From Sepiola atlantica (taxonomy: Eukaryota > Mollusca > Cephalopoda > Sepiida > Sepiolidae): a DNA stretch of 64,000 nucleotides. This document shows, piece after piece, positions 10,071-21,301 of this stretch (its first letter is position 1; each line of letters opens with the position of its first letter). The stretch is taken from NCBI GenBank assembly GCA_963556195.1, contig OY744525.1:56028946-56092945 (forward strand), read 5' to 3'. Under the pieces are notes generated by a model that was not told the DNA's origin, did not search any database, and saw only the letters and a list, made by a program, of their open reading frames with translations. The translations under genes were made by a program, and so were the position numbers.

Positions 10071-11656
10071 CTACTCTAATGTTAACGTCACCATGTTGAT
10101 TTTTTTTTTTGGGAGGGGCAATATGGAGTTTAAAAACCTAAAGTAAATATTTACAGAAATCTGACCCTCCATCCCCTCTGCTAAAACAATGTTTTACAAA
10201 AGTGTTTTTCTTATGTGTAAATGTTGTTCTTAATAAAATAAATAAGCAGACCATTACAAAAATGGATAGTTCAATTATAGAATAGGGACTGCTGGTTTTT
10301 GCAAAGATCTGGGATAAAATTAATCATCGCTACTAAATTGTATTTGAAATTGTGATTTACTATTTTATGACTTGAAAATGTAACTTTAATTGCTGGTGAC
10401 CATTTTTTTTATTGCTTTATTGTTCTTGTTTTTTTTCTTACAGATATTTTTACTTTTCAAAAATGTCATTATATTCCATCAGAATTGTTTTTTTCTAGGT
10501 TTTTTACATCTATCAAGAAGGGGAAATTTCTTGTTCGAAAATGAAGGAACTGAATTACTCTGGTGTGGATGTTAGTGTTGAAGCAGAAATGTCTGAACAA
10601 GCAGATACTCAAGTGTTTTAGAAATCACATTCTTTTAATCAGGTTGTTATATTATCTTTTTAGCTAAATGCTGCTAGCACCAATTTCCATTTTTGAATTT
10701 TTGAATTTATTTTTGTATGCCTTTCACTAATGAAAATAGAGAGCACTGACCTCTTGTCTGTAATTAAGGTGAAGTATTGCTGTGCTAATTCGTGAATCAA
10801 TCACCCTCTAAAATCGAGATAAAATTATTTATGGGCTTTCTAAAATCGAAAACTTTACATTTGTTAAACATTTTCTTACCATTTAACCCCAGAAGACTTT
10901 CACTAATAACTGAATTTTCTTTATGTTTAAAACGATAGGGAGTATCGTTTTAAACTTTAATTTATTGTAAAAGGAATCCCTACAGGCTGTGAAGTAAAGT
11001 ATGTTTAAATAAAATGCATAGATCTTACATTCCGAGCTCTTTTGAATCTAAGTCAATTGTTTATCTATAAACATCAGAGAGGTGATTAAATAGTGCATTT
11101 CTGCCCATAATTATTAAATGATTTAGAAGAGAGAACAATGTATAAAATCAGAAGTGTATATTCATATCAAAAGTAAATAATTTGTATGTGAAGAGTCAGT
11201 CGAGCAGTTGACTTAGGAGGTTATTTTTCTCATAAATAGAATAAAATAAATTGCCTAAGATCAGTTGTTCGATTAGCCTGCTTTAAAAGTAACAATTAAA
11301 TTAATTAGGTAGTTATATTGAAAAGACTAACTTTCCCAAATGGGAATCCAGAAGAAGACAACTCAGTGGAAACAGAGGAAAGTAAGACAAAGCATTATAT
11401 AGGAGTGGGATAACTGTTTCCATTGATTAACTGATGTGTCTCTATACGAACGGTCGAAGATTATCACTTCAAAAGATTTTTGCCATGTCTATGTGCATAG
11501 CTAAATGCTTTAAAGGAAGCGGCCTGGCACATCCGGAGTCAGGTTGGGGGTTGCTGTCTGAGATTATATGATGCAGAACCCGAAATCGGCATTGAAGACA
11601 GTGTATCACTAAAGACCACCTTTGATGAGTCTAGAAAATGTATTTGCCGATTGTCT
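10071..11656. other. AT-rich region without a clear gene
   Basis: A short frame starting at ATG 10541 (24 codons, downstream of a pyrimidine tract ending tttctag) could be a small exon, but nothing supports it. Otherwise T- and A-rich sequence. Confidence 0.3.
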
Positions 11657-11860
11657 CAGGGGTCACCAAACTACAAATTGAGGGCCATATCCGGCCCATC
11701 AGATGCTTTTAATAAACCTATGATTTCAAAAGAACATGTGACAGCTACAGAAATCATTATCAAGATTAGTTTACACTTTGGATATGATTAACTATCCTAG
11801 AGCAGCTGTCATAAAATTGCGACATGTCTACCTCCTCTAAGAGCGGCCGATACTACATGC
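11657..11860 (+). mobile_element. hAT-like transposon end (fragment)
   Basis: Begins CAGGGGTCACCAAACTACAA, then ggccatatccggccc. This resembles known hAT-superfamily termini, which start CAGGGGT and carry GGCC-rich subterminal sequence. The opposite end was not located, so the element is probably truncated. Confidence 0.4.
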
Positions 11861-12329
11861 ATTATTTCATTTAAGCAATCATCGCTAAAATATTTTTTTA
11901 ATTCAACGCTCAGATTGTTTATGAACCTGTGTTTAAAAAGAAATTATTTATAACTGCATTGTGTAATAACATCAATAACATATTCGGAAGTTTTTTTTAT
12001 TGTAAAAATAATTTTATTTTGTAGACTAATATTTTCATTAATAAAGTATTTATGTATTTTTAAAATGTTTAAGATTTTAATCTACTTTTTTAAATTAAAT
12101 ATCTAGAAAAAAATGATTGCATTCACTATTTTTAGAAGACCATTACAATAACATTCAATAATAATATATCATATTTATAAGGTGTGGAGAGTTTAACGTG
12201 ATAACTTCAATTTTGCCTTTTGACCTGAAAAGATGAAACATATCTAACGTGTTTCTTAAAAAAATAGTTATCTTTCTACTATAGAGTAATCAAAATATTT
12301 TTTTATACAAAGATAAGTATAAAAGTTAA
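11861..12329. other. AT-rich, no gene
   Basis: No coding frame or repeat was recognised. Confidence 0.3.
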
Positions 12330-12480
12330 TGTAATATAATTTCTTGAAATGTACCTTTACTATTTTTTATATTTTCAGATTCGCCAACAAAGCAAAATAA
12401 TTTCAATCCATTATTGGATTTGAATGGGTCTTCATTTACTTGATGATTGAATAAATATGGAAAATATATGAAAATTTTCT
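12330..12480 (+). other. Upstream segment paralogous to 50175-50300
   Basis: tataatttcttgaaatgtac, then attttcag, then ttggatttgaatgg and aatatggaaaat align in order with tataatttcttgaagtgcat, atttgcag, aggattcgaatgg and aatatggaaat at 50.2 kb. Both lie upstream of homologous zinc-finger genes. This suggests a duplicated 5' exon or promoter-proximal region with a candidate splice acceptor. Confidence 0.5.
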
Positions 12481-12511
12481 AGATGTAAATTGCCTGAAGT
12501 TAAAATGTCTG

Positions 12512-12577
12512 ACAGAAGGAAAATGTTATTCTTGTGAACTGTGTGAATCTTTTTTTGAAAACATTCTGGATAAGCAT
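12512..12577 (+). pseudogene. Single zinc-finger fragment
   Basis: One frame reads TEGKCYSCELCESFFENILDKH, with the C-x2-C pair, the aromatic position and the first histidine of a C2H2 finger but a shortened helix and no second histidine. It lies between the paralogous upstream segment and the 13801 gene. It may be a decayed N-terminal finger exon. Confidence 0.5.
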
Positions 12578-13800
12578 TTTTTTTTATCAAATTTATTTAA
12601 TTCTTTTCCTCCAAGTAATATTCAGTAGTTGAAATACCTGCCCTGAGAGGTGTTCATGATAGTAAAAAATCGTTGTACCCTTTAATAAATGTTATGGTGT
12701 GTACCCAAAATGCTAAATCGGCACACAAACATGTTCTTCAAACAAGTAACATCTGTCATTTTAATTAAGAGAATCTGATTTGAAAGTGAAAAAAGGTCAA
12801 AGTAAAAATAGTAAACTAAAGAAGTAATACACACTATCTTTTTTGCCACGACACAATAGTTACTCGGAAGGTTTCAAAGCCTGCACTTAATGACTAGAGT
12901 ATTTTCATAACCTAGTTTTAAAATTTAAGAAAAGTTGATGGCATAGATAGTTGTTTCAGTTCGTAATAATATATAAACAGATAAGTGTTTCCTTTTGTGC
13001 AAATGATAATAAATAAAAATGTGCAATACGTTTAAAAGCTGAACACATTTTCTTCTAAAGAGAAAATAAACGGATGTTAAATTTAACAGAGACTCTAGTT
13101 TTTCAGCAAAGAAAATTGTTTATCTTAATAACCCTAAAGGCAAACGTAAAGATTAGGTGATATTTCAGATTTTTCAAAAAAGTTATATAAAATTGTGTAT
13201 AAGCGATAAAAATGGTATTTTTGTAAAAAGATTATGACATGCTGAACGTTTTGGAAAAACATGCAATGTTTTGTATGAATAAGAATATAAATATTATTAC
13301 CACATCTAGTATAGGCGAGATCACCATAGAAATATTTTTACCCAATAACATCCTGTATACAGTTGACCATGAGAGATGCAGTATCCTTGTAATTGTACCT
13401 TGACAGGTATTAACCACTGTGAGTTGTTTATCAACAAGGAAACATTTGATCTTACTGAAAATGTTATACCCACACTGAATAGTTTCTAACAAATCAACAA
13501 CATATGGCCAATAGTGAAAACAAGAAATACCAATTAATGTTTAGATGTTTATTATCAAAAGTTGTAAAAATGTAACTGTTTCATAAGAATATGAATATCC
13601 TCATCATTTCTACCAGATTTAATATCTGTAGGGTTAATAGCCTAAAAGTAGTTAGTGCTTACAGACAGGTCAAAACATTTCATGTTAGTATCCCAGTAAT
13701 AAGTATCAATTGATAAGATATTTTTGAAAGATCTTTTGCTAACAAAAGTTGAAAGATGTGAACGTTTCATTATTGTTTTTGTTTCTGTAAAAAAGAAAAC

Positions 13801-14835
13801 ATGGAAAACTTTACGGGGAATGATTCTGAAAGAATATCATCTAACATTTCGATTTCAAAAACAAACTTGAATACTGATGTTACAGAGAAGGTATATTCTT
13901 GTGATGTGTCTAATTCTTCATTTTCAATGAAGAACAACAAGAAAAAAGATACAGAAATAAAAACTGGAAAGAAAACATATTCTTGTGAAGTATGCAACTG
14001 TTCTTTTCCTTATAATTCACGTTTGATGGTGCATATGCGAATACATACTGGAGAGAGGCCGTATTCTTGTGAAGTATGTGGATCTTCCTTTAAAACAAGT
14101 TCTTCTTTAGTGAATCATATGCGAACACATACTGGCGAGAAAAACTATTGTTGTGAAGTGTGTGGCTGTTCTTTTTCTTACAAGTCACATTTGTCAGCTC
14201 ATATGCGAACACATACTGGAGAGAGGCCATACCCTTGTAAAGTATGTAGCTCTTCTTTCAAATCAAATTCTAATTTAGTTAATCATATGCGGACACATTC
14301 TAGAGAGAAACTGTATTCTTGTGAGGTCTGTGGCTCTTCTTTTTCAACCAAATATACTTTGCTGGTGCACATTCGATTACATACTGGAGAGAAACCATAC
14401 TCTTGCGAATTATGTGGCTTATCTTTTCCTCACAATTCATATTTACTGCAGCATATGCAAACACATACTGGAGAGAAGCCATACTCTTGTGAAATATGTG
14501 GCTCTTCTTTTTCAAGGAAATCTATTTTGTTGAATCATATGCGAACACACACTGGAGAGAAACCACATTCTTGTGAACTATGTAACTCTTGTTTTTCAAG
14601 GAAATCTATTTTGTTGGATCATATGCGAACACACACAGGAGATAAACCACATTGTTGTGAAATATGTGGCTCTTCTTTTTCAAGAAAATCTACTTTGCTG
14701 GACCATATGCGAACACATACTGGAGAGAAACCATATTTTTGTGAAATGTGTTGCTCTTCTTTTTCTCGCAAATCCCATTTGTATTCACATATGCGAAAAC
14801 ATACTGGAAAACTACCTGGCGAATATACCCGGTGA
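13801..14835 (+). CDS. C2H2 zinc-finger protein, 10 fingers
   Basis: 344 residues. Residues 1-60 form a serine/asparagine-rich leader that includes one dead finger (CDVSNSSF with no second zinc pair). Ten canonical C2H2 fingers with TGEKPYS-like linkers follow, then a short tail KLPGEYTR that is not finger-like. The leader and dead finger match those of the 51092 gene (both have NISxSxTNL then EK-YSCD), so the two are paralogs. The protein is expected to be a nuclear DNA-binding factor. The odd tail arises because about 180 bp of unrelated sequence interrupts the array after HTGK; a further decayed finger resumes at about 15000. The true C terminus has therefore probably been replaced. Confidence 0.88.
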   Translation: MENFTGNDSERISSNISISKTNLNTDVTEKVYSCDVSNSSFSMKNNKKKDTEIKTGKKTYSCEVCNCSFPYNSRLMVHMRIHTGERPYSCEVCGSSFKTSSSLVNHMRTHTGEKNYCCEVCGCSFSYKSHLSAHMRTHTGERPYPCKVCSSSFKSNSNLVNHMRTHSREKLYSCEVCGSSFSTKYTLLVHIRLHTGEKPYSCELCGLSFPHNSYLLQHMQTHTGEKPYSCEICGSSFSRKSILLNHMRTHTGEKPHSCELCNSCFSRKSILLDHMRTHTGDKPHCCEICGSSFSRKSTLLDHMRTHTGEKPYFCEMCCSSFSRKSHLYSHMRKHTGKLPGEYTR

Positions 14836-15079
14836 ACCAAGTGCAAGAGAGATACAAACAATTCACTCAAAGGGACGGTTATAATCTTTAAAAGATTTCT
14901 CAGCTGGAGTGTCTGAAATAGCGGGTGAATGTCTGGCATTCTGTATAATCCCAAGCAAAAATAAAAAGATAAGAACATTGAAAAGATAGAAACCAAATAT
15001 GGTAAAGTGTGTGGGTCTTAGTTTACACGAAAGTCAAATATGATGAGCTATATGAAAAACAACACTAAAGAAAAATAGT
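14836..15079 (+). pseudogene. Interrupted zinc-finger tail
   Basis: After unrelated sequence to about 14985, the finger array reappears as KVCGS, a stop, FTRKSNMMSYMKNN and KEK. It is a recognisable C2H2 unit with a stop codon and lost histidines. The intervening block looks like an insertion into the array. Confidence 0.6.
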
Positions 15080-15505
15080 TTTAAAATAACTTATTAACTG
15101 TGTTGGTCTAATACTATAAATAAGATTTGACAAACTTAATTTAATCAAAACGTGAATAACCATTTTACACATGAGAAATAGTGAGATGAAATATTTCTGT
15201 GGTAATTTTTTAAACTACAAAATCAATAGTAATTTTACGAATTGTTGAACAGATAAATAAATTTTCACACAAGTATAAAAGATACTTTCAGAAAATTGTA
15301 ATTTTGTGAAGTGTTTATTTCATTGTTTTTATCACTAACCATTACTTACTCGAAAGAAATCATAAGTTGTTCTACATTTAATACCAAAAAGCTATAAACT
15401 TTATGGATTTCAGTGTTCGGACTGACATCCTCATCTTGGCTGCCATGCTCACAACGTTTCGGCCGTTCTGTCCTCCGGCCTTCATCGGATATCCTGTATC
15501 GAACT
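15080..15505. other. No gene recognised
   Basis: AT-rich to 15400. The minus strand at 15445-15490 carries a motif ggccgaaacgttgtg, also seen in part near 62820, probably belonging to a dispersed repeat. Confidence 0.3.
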
Positions 15506-15509
15506 TGGG

Positions 15510-15988
15510 AACCGTCTGTCTGGACTCTTGAACCCAATCCCTTTATTGTCATGGATTCCATTTTTGTTTCCGTATTGCTGCTGTCGCTGAATATTACATT
15601 CACTGCCTTTGCCCAGGATTGAACTTATCACTTCCAGATAACTTGCAACTTTCGAACCAACAGCTTAGACCTCACGGGCATATGTCACTAGGACAATTAG
15701 GAATCAATTTTTGGTACCGTTAAACCTATGTTTGTTATTCAAGGTTTTCTTTCTCTATTAGAGGTCTCCAAATTTTATTCAGCTCTATGCTTGGTTTGCT
15801 CAGTAAGTTGTCATGTCCGAGCATGTGAGCTGTTTGTTTAAGTTTCCTAACTTTCCAGTGGGATTCACTGGGCGAAGGCAGTAAAAGTAACATTCAGTGA
15901 CAGCAGTAGAAGCAGCAGAGCTTAAAATAGAATCCGAGCGTGGTACTCCCGTGACAATAAAGGGATTGTGCATGTTCGAGATAAACAT
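15510..15988. repeat. Pair of inverted repeat copies
   Basis: 15510-15620 and 15868-15988 are related in inverse orientation. Shared blocks are gggcraaggcagt, aacattcagyga-cagcag, and gacaataaagggattg. They are two oppositely oriented copies of one unclassified dispersed repeat. Confidence 0.55.
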
Positions 15989-16080
15989 ATAATAATTTGC
16001 TAAACCAAACAACTTTGTATTGACGATATGTTTTCCAGAGTCAGCATATTTTTTATCGCACTTGCTTGCTCTGGGTCTGG

Positions 16081-16437
16081 TTATCTACCATATTTGTCTA
16101 TAATTTGACCGAGATATTTTATTTTTTCCATAAAAAATCGCATTTTCTCCTTCAATTTAAATTCATAGTCCTGGATTCTCTTAAATACTTCGTGTACATG
16201 TGATTTGTGTTGTTCCGTGCTTTTACTGATCACTAGAATGCCATCTAGGTAGGCTATAGCAAATTCCAGTCTGCTAAGCACTTTGTTCATTACTTGTTGA
16301 AAAATGGCTGGTGCAACCATTACCCCAAATGGTAATCTTTCGAATTTGTACAAACCCGTATGGATATTTATACAAAGTAGTCTTGAGTACTCCTCGTCCA
16401 CATGTATAAGTAGATAAGCATTACTTAAATAAACCAT
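16081..16437 (-). pseudogene. Ty3/gypsy reverse transcriptase fragment
   Basis: An open 118-residue stretch covers RT palm blocks: SNAYLLIHVDEE, YKFERLPFG-V-APAIFQQVM, the catalytic block AIAYLDGILVISK, and KIKYLGQIIDKYGR. The catalytic motif reads YLDG, not YLDD, so the enzyme would be inactive. No gag, RNase H or integrase adjoins it in frame. It is a truncated gypsy pol remnant. Confidence 0.85.
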
Positions 16438-16639
16438 TGAAAAAATTTTCCTCCATTGAGATTAGCGAAAATCTCTTGTGATATTGCATTTGTTCTATTT
16501 GTTTTCTTGTATTTTTTTTCTATTCGAAATTCTTATTCCTGTTGGTGTTTAATGAGGTCCAACATGCCACTTTTAAATTCCTCCATTTTCGTCACTTAAA
16601 ATAAGCTATCGACTTTGTAGTAGTGAAAATTGAAAACGC
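16438..16639. other. Retroelement-derived spacer
   Basis: On the minus strand a frame reads VTKMEEFKSGMLDLIKHQQE before a stop, a coiled-coil-like stretch possibly from a gag protein. Nothing else is seen. Confidence 0.25.
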
Positions 16640-17800
16640 GCACAAAAAAATTCGAAATCCGACTCTCGAATTGTTGTTGCATAGCCCTACTCTTGGACCG
16701 CTGTGGTACTCGTTTCGTATACTTGTCCCTGAAAGGGCTGTGGCAGTTCACATTTAATACTCGTCATTTTTAAACATCATAAATCACATAGTTCATATAT
16801 TGTTTGCATACCTTTAGATTTTTCCCTCGCCGTGTAGAGGGTCGCCGTCTCGATGTTGTCTAGTGGATGAATTCTTTCTTCTTTCCTTCCTGCCGTGAAC
16901 CACGCCGTCCGTTGTCTGCAACAAAAGCTTGCTGACCGACTCACCAAACAACAATCCTTTTAACTTTCAATTCTTTTTATTACAAGCATTAGTTATTTAT
17001 CGGCTTGGAAACATTCACTACGTCGAGAGAGAGAGAGAGCAAATCACTACTTTATCGTAGTTACTTATCAAATAAGTCTTAACCATTCATGGAGGGGGGA
17101 AAGTATACCTCTCGCCTGTATTTTCTTAGGGAAATATTTCCCTTATCTGTTGTAGTTTACATGGTAACAATCACGTCTCATCGGTTTGCCTCCAAAACCC
17201 AGACTGACTAAAACTCGCTTCTCACGAAGAACGAGTGACGTCACGGATCCCTCTGTTTCCTACGCAAGGGACTGTGACGTCACAGAGCTTCTCGCAGGTG
17301 CACACTGACCCTTGATCTTGGATCTCGTCACACGGTGACATTGTCACGTCTGTGATTTCCGACTGTGAAAACAGGCCCTATTCTGCACTCGACTGCCATC
17401 GACTGTTAATTCGCGCGAGTCAAACCAATGATTTCCAACAGATACGTCCATTCCCATAGGGCCATTATCCAACATTGTATTAACAATTCTTCAAAACACG
17501 TCAACAGAATAACGGGACACAAACGATGCCAACTCAATCTTTTATCTTTTTCTCTCGCTGATCACTCGACGTATTCCCAATTCGTCACGTTAATTTTACG
17601 GTCTTCCTATGGAGGAAAATTCCTACTCTTTTCATTTCAACTAGAATTCGATCATGCAAAACAGTGCTCATTTGCATAAGTAAATTCTCGTCGTGAAACA
17701 AAAATAACAAGATTCTATTTTGTAAGTAGAATTCTCTGGGTTCATTCCCCGATGAACGATACATGGCGCGACCGTCGTTCTTTTTTCTTGTGGACCTGCA
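16640..17800 (-). mobile_element. LTR family D, copy 1, split by LTR A
   Basis: 16640-16674 and 17475-17800 together align with 34000-34372. Shared blocks are cgcacaaaaaaat...gactctcga, ttgtattaacaattct, acgttaattttacgg, tgcaaaacagtgctcatttg and tgaacgatacatggc. The pol C terminus next to it (17815-18000) shows this is the 3' LTR of a minus-strand element. Confidence 0.65.
16675..17474. mobile_element. Solo LTR A (800 bp) nested in LTR D
   Basis: Starts TGTTGC and ends CCAACA. It is flanked by TTGT (16671-16674 and 17475-17478), extendable to ATTGT with a shared A. The family D sequence is continuous once it is removed. The end block cattcccatagggccattat recurs at 39800-39826, and the end ttatccaaca recurs near 21190. 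No coding sequence is included, so a solo LTR is likely. Orientation is unresolved. Confidence 0.7.
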
Positions 17801-17814
17801 TGATGGCTGCGACA

Positions 17815-18000
17815 CAGCCCTCTTAATCCCTTGGTCACACATGATGAGGAGTGGGGGTGGCCTTTTGATTCATGCACTTCTTCGAAGTGGGACATCCATC
17901 CCAATTTCTACTTCTGAATTGCCTGACAAAGTTTCCGCTTCTGTATCGTCTGACGAATTTTCTGCTTCCGTATTGTCTGAAGTTTCTCCTTCCTAATTCG
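17815..18000 (-). pseudogene. Gypsy pol C-terminal remnant
   Basis: The minus frame reads SDNTEAENSSDDTEAETLSG, then PLRRSA, a stop, and IKRPPPLLIMCD. The acidic stretch is built from a 27-bp tandem repeat (three units). A basic RRSxR-KRPP motif near the end is typical of Ty3/gypsy pol C termini just before the 3' LTR. It is positioned immediately upstream of LTR D on the minus strand. Confidence 0.55.
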
Positions 18001-18204
18001 CGGCTACATTTTCATGTGGTGCTACCCATTAATAGTTTAGTGGTTGAATGGTCCGCTCCCAAAGCAGGGTGGAGATCCAGTATGTGACGTGGAATTTCAT
18101 CAGTCAGGACAGATTGCTGACTGACCATGCCTGTTACTTGTCCCTATTTAAATTTGGTGGTACATCGACAGCCTGGCAGTTTGAGCCACTTCATATGGCT
18201 CGCC

Positions 18205-18575
18205 TGTTAGAGTTATAGTTTATTTCCTGTACTTATCTACGGGGAAACCAGACCTCTTAAATATGCTATGAGAAAATACGAAATAAGGGAAAATACAACC
18301 AAGTACAAAATACACATTTATTACATATCGAGGAACGTAAAAGGGCTACGACATAACATAACAAGAACATACAATATTTTATTTACCCACCGCTTGCGGT
18401 GGAAACTACCAGAATTGGTAGAGTGTACATCGTTTCGTCCGCATGGTGTCCTGACCAGCGCGGTGAAGTTCAACCTTCCTTCGCTTTGTCCTTCGCTAGT
18501 CTTTTTGTCCTTTCTAAGGGGACACTACCCACCGGTGCCCCTAGCAACCGGTGTCATTCATCTTATTCCCCTACA
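18205..18575 (-). mobile_element. LTR X, 371 bp, 3' LTR of CsRn1-like element
   Basis: Read on the minus strand it starts TGTAGGGGAATAAG and ends CTCTAACA. Just inside it (18576-18600) is a purine-rich tract on the minus strand (G10 then AGTAT next to the LTR), a typical polypurine tract. An integrase follows on the same strand. A second 371-bp copy, split by a later insertion, lies at 28462-33294. Confidence 0.8.
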
Positions 18576-18689
18576 ATACTCCCCCCCCCCAAAAAAAAAA
18601 TACAGAGTATCTGAAAATCAATACAAACAAGGAAATAAAAACATTTTTTTTTTACATGGAAACAAAGTTCTTCAAATGTCTAGGCCATC

Positions 18690-19724
18690 TCACATGTCTG
18701 CCTGAACGTGTCTTTTTTCTAAAGGATGTTTCTCCAATGTAATGTCTACAGACACTGAGTTTCGAGGTGCTACTTCTAAGTATGCATCCTCCAGTACTGC
18801 AGGTTTTAGCCTGTCCACTGAAATGTTTTGTTCTTCGTTCTTAATACGAACGCTGAAGAACTTGTCGTGTCTCTTGAAAACCTTAAATGGACCGCAGTAT
18901 GGTGGTTGCAGAGAATGTGACCTAGCAGTATCGCGGATAAACACTTGTGTACACGTTTGTAAATGTTTAGGCAAATATACCTTTGTGTACTTATTCTCCC
19001 CTGAAGGAGAATATGCCATCTTGGCCATTTTTGTGGTCAGTCTGTCAACGAATGATGTTACATCCCACACTTTCTCTGGTGCCTCGAAAAAATACTGTGC
19101 GGGTAGTCGCAATGTGGTTCCATACAGGGCTTCTGCTGCCGAACAGTCCATGTCTTTCTTTACTGTGGTGCGCAGCCCCAACAGTATCAGTGGAAGATGT
19201 TCTAGCCACTTGGTATTGTTAGTGAGCTCTGCACATAAAGAAGCTTTCAGGCTGCGGTGTAATCGCTCGACCATACCATTTGCTTGGGGGTGGTAACCTG
19301 TAGTGTGGTTGTTCCTGGTGCCCAAAAGTTTTGACAGTTTGTAAAACAGTTCAGACTCAAACTGTCGGCCTCTATCTGTTGTCATGTTCTCCAGGACACC
19401 GAATCTTGCCACCCAGCCGGCGAGGAATGTTCTGGCGGTTGTGTATGCCGTCATGTCTGGCATTGGTAAGGCTTCAAACCATCGCGAGAATCTGTCGATG
19501 CATGTCAGCAGATAGGACTGACCTTCACATGTGGGAAATGGTCCTGTAATGTCAATGTGAATGTGTTTGAATCTTTCACCTGGCACTGGGAACGTGCCTA
19601 GAGGAGCTCGAGTATGGCGACCAACCTTAGCTTTCTGACACTTCACGCACATTTTCGCCCAAGCTCTTACATCTGCTTTGATCCGCAGCCAGACAACACC
19701 ATCCCCTATTGTAAGAGCTCCCAA
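18690..19724 (-). pseudogene. CsRn1-like Ty3/gypsy integrase (5' truncated)
   Basis: 344 residues open to a stop near the 3' LTR. The C-half of the zinc-binding motif (CVKC), the DDE core with D58 (HIDITGPF), D117 (TTDRGRQFES) and E153 (NGMVERLHRS, 35 residues after D117), and a GPF-type C-terminal module (YCGPFKVFKR) are visible. The first codon is TTG and nothing of RNase H or RT precedes it, so it is the end of a truncated pol. The core itself is undamaged. Because the next sequence outward is LTR X, the two belong together. The gag at 26662-27447 may be from the same family. Confidence 0.85.
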
Positions 19725-19807
19725 TATATTTCAAGTTGTGTTTACGAAGTGCTATTTTATTTAAACTTAGCGTGTTAACTAGCTATACAGTAAAACTTCT
19801 ACGCTAT

Positions 19808-20008
19808 GAACTTCATAGGCTATGAACTTCCTGCGCTATGAACAAAATTAAATATGAACTTCCTACGCTATGAACAAAATTAAATATGAACTTCCTACGC
19901 TATGAACAAAATTAAATATGAACTTTCTACGCTATGAACAAAATTAAATATGAACTTCCTACGCTATGAACAAAATCAAATATGAACTTTCTACGCTATG
20001 AACTAAGC
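19808..20008 (+). repeat. 32-bp tandem repeat derived from Tigger TIR
   Basis: About six units built on ctacgctatgaac followed by aaaattaaatatgaactt, period 32 bp. The first part of the unit is the same sequence as the terminal repeat, so the array has grown out of the transposon end. Confidence 0.8.
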
Positions 20009-20089
20009 TTAGCAATTAAAAAAGCAAATTATAAAGTTAATTGATATATTTCTATAAATTAATATATTTAAAGATATTTTTGTCGATAT

Positions 20090-20328
20090 ACCCACGAAGG
20101 TACACCATTTTTAAAGTCACAGAAAGAAATACAGAATCACTTCTAAAATTCTTGGAAGAAAAGAGTTGCTTTAATAACTACGATATAGAGATGGTGTGTG
20201 CTCTACAAAGAAAAATGTTCATTAAGAAAATGGAACTGAACAAAGTATCCAAAATTCGACAAAACATAAAAGACCCAATGAAATCATTGAACGGGAATGA
20301 TTTTGAAAATAATGAGGATATTCAATAA
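20090..20328 (+). pseudogene. Tigger transposase C-terminal remnant
   Basis: An open stretch reads TERNTESLLKFLEEKSCFNN, then DIEMVCALQRKMFI and KVSKIRQNI before a stop. Tigger/pogo transposases typically end with a short acidic-helical segment and a KQxKITDFF-like tail. The match here is weak and depends on the context of the terminal repeats. Confidence 0.45.
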
Positions 20329-20620
20329 TTTTAGTGCACTGATATACATGCAGTATCTATTAACATTTTTTTTTTTAAATATTTAGGCATTTAATGTCTA
20401 TTTGCATTGATCAATAGTCATTTTCTTAATAAATCTATTTTGTTTACATATAGTTTATTTAATTATCCTCATAAAATATTACTATAGTTGGCCAAACTCA
20501 TACTCATTTCCTATATCTTTTAATGGAGAAAAATTTGTCACGGTCATCTAATTTATCCAACGCTAGGGCCAATCCTTTACTATGAACAAATCAAAAGTTC
20601 AGAGCGTAGGAGTTTTACTG

Positions 20621-21191
20621 TATATTGCGTTGTCATTTATTTCTTCGTCGGGATCTGTGTCGTCATCCGTTCTTCCTCGGGATCTATGTCATCATTTTGC
20701 CGCTACTTTAAATCTTCTTGTCGTCAACGTCAGAACAATAAAGAGAAGATATAGTTTCGGAAATGGAGGTTTATTAAAAGAAAATTGTTAAATAATTCAC
20801 GAGTACAATTTACAACTAATGCACAATTAACTCAGTATAAAATCTTAACCTAAGGTAACTATTTGAGAATTAGATAGACAGACATCAGCGCCCATGACCG
20901 CGTGCGAAACTCAACAGTTATCTTTTCTTTAAAGTATTGTTCCAGCGACCGTCCGCATCAAAATCCAAAACCGGTCTGGTCAAAATCTAACCGTTGTTCG
21001 TCGCTTTGGTCTAACGTGACGTCACATCCGTGGGATCTCATCTGGCAATCTTCCCCGGGTGCCAGATTATTCTCGAATACACTCTGTCAATTTTCTTTGT
21101 TTCATAGGTGGACAAGGTTGCTTGTACTCGTACCAATTCACCTATGCTAAAATGTATACTAGTCAACTTACATACCCGTTATCCAACAATA
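20621..21191. mobile_element. LTR-like segment B
   Basis: Ends gttatccaaca like LTR A and contains gtgacgtcacatccgtggga, comparable to the tgacgtcac-containing middle of LTRs A and C. Its start is not clear because a Tigger element adjoins it. A repeat cgtcgggatctgtgtcgtcatc / ctcgggatctatgtcatcat occurs near its left end. Confidence 0.4.
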
Positions 21192-21301
21192 CTCATTGAT
21201 TTTCGCATTCAAAAATATTTCTTTCTTAATATTTTAGCTATTTTCACCAGTGACGTGTTTTTATGGTGTTAATACTCAAATGAAAAAAATAAATTGTAAT
21301 A

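Larger units (their letters stand above)
19788..20620 (+). mobile_element. pogo/Tigger-like element remnant
   Basis: Bounded by TA on each side. The left end CAGTAAAACTTCTACGCTAT and the right end read in reverse, CAGTAAAACTCCTACGCTCT, form terminal inverted repeats starting CAGTAAAAC, as is known for Tigger elements. At 833 bp it retains only a transposase C-terminal scrap and an expanded subterminal tandem array. Confidence 0.75.

Noticed and set aside
15445..15495. Hammerhead-ribozyme-like core on the minus strand (ccgatga, ggcc stem, gaaac)
   Set aside because: The conserved CUGAUGA is CCGAUGA with an extra unpaired A before the stem, and neither stem III with a UH cleavage site nor stem I could be formed from the flanks. 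The motif ggccgaaacgttgtg is more likely part of a dispersed repeat.
18742..19296. 184-residue plus-strand open frame
   Set aside because: It is the antisense of the well-supported integrase frame and has no homology signal of its own.
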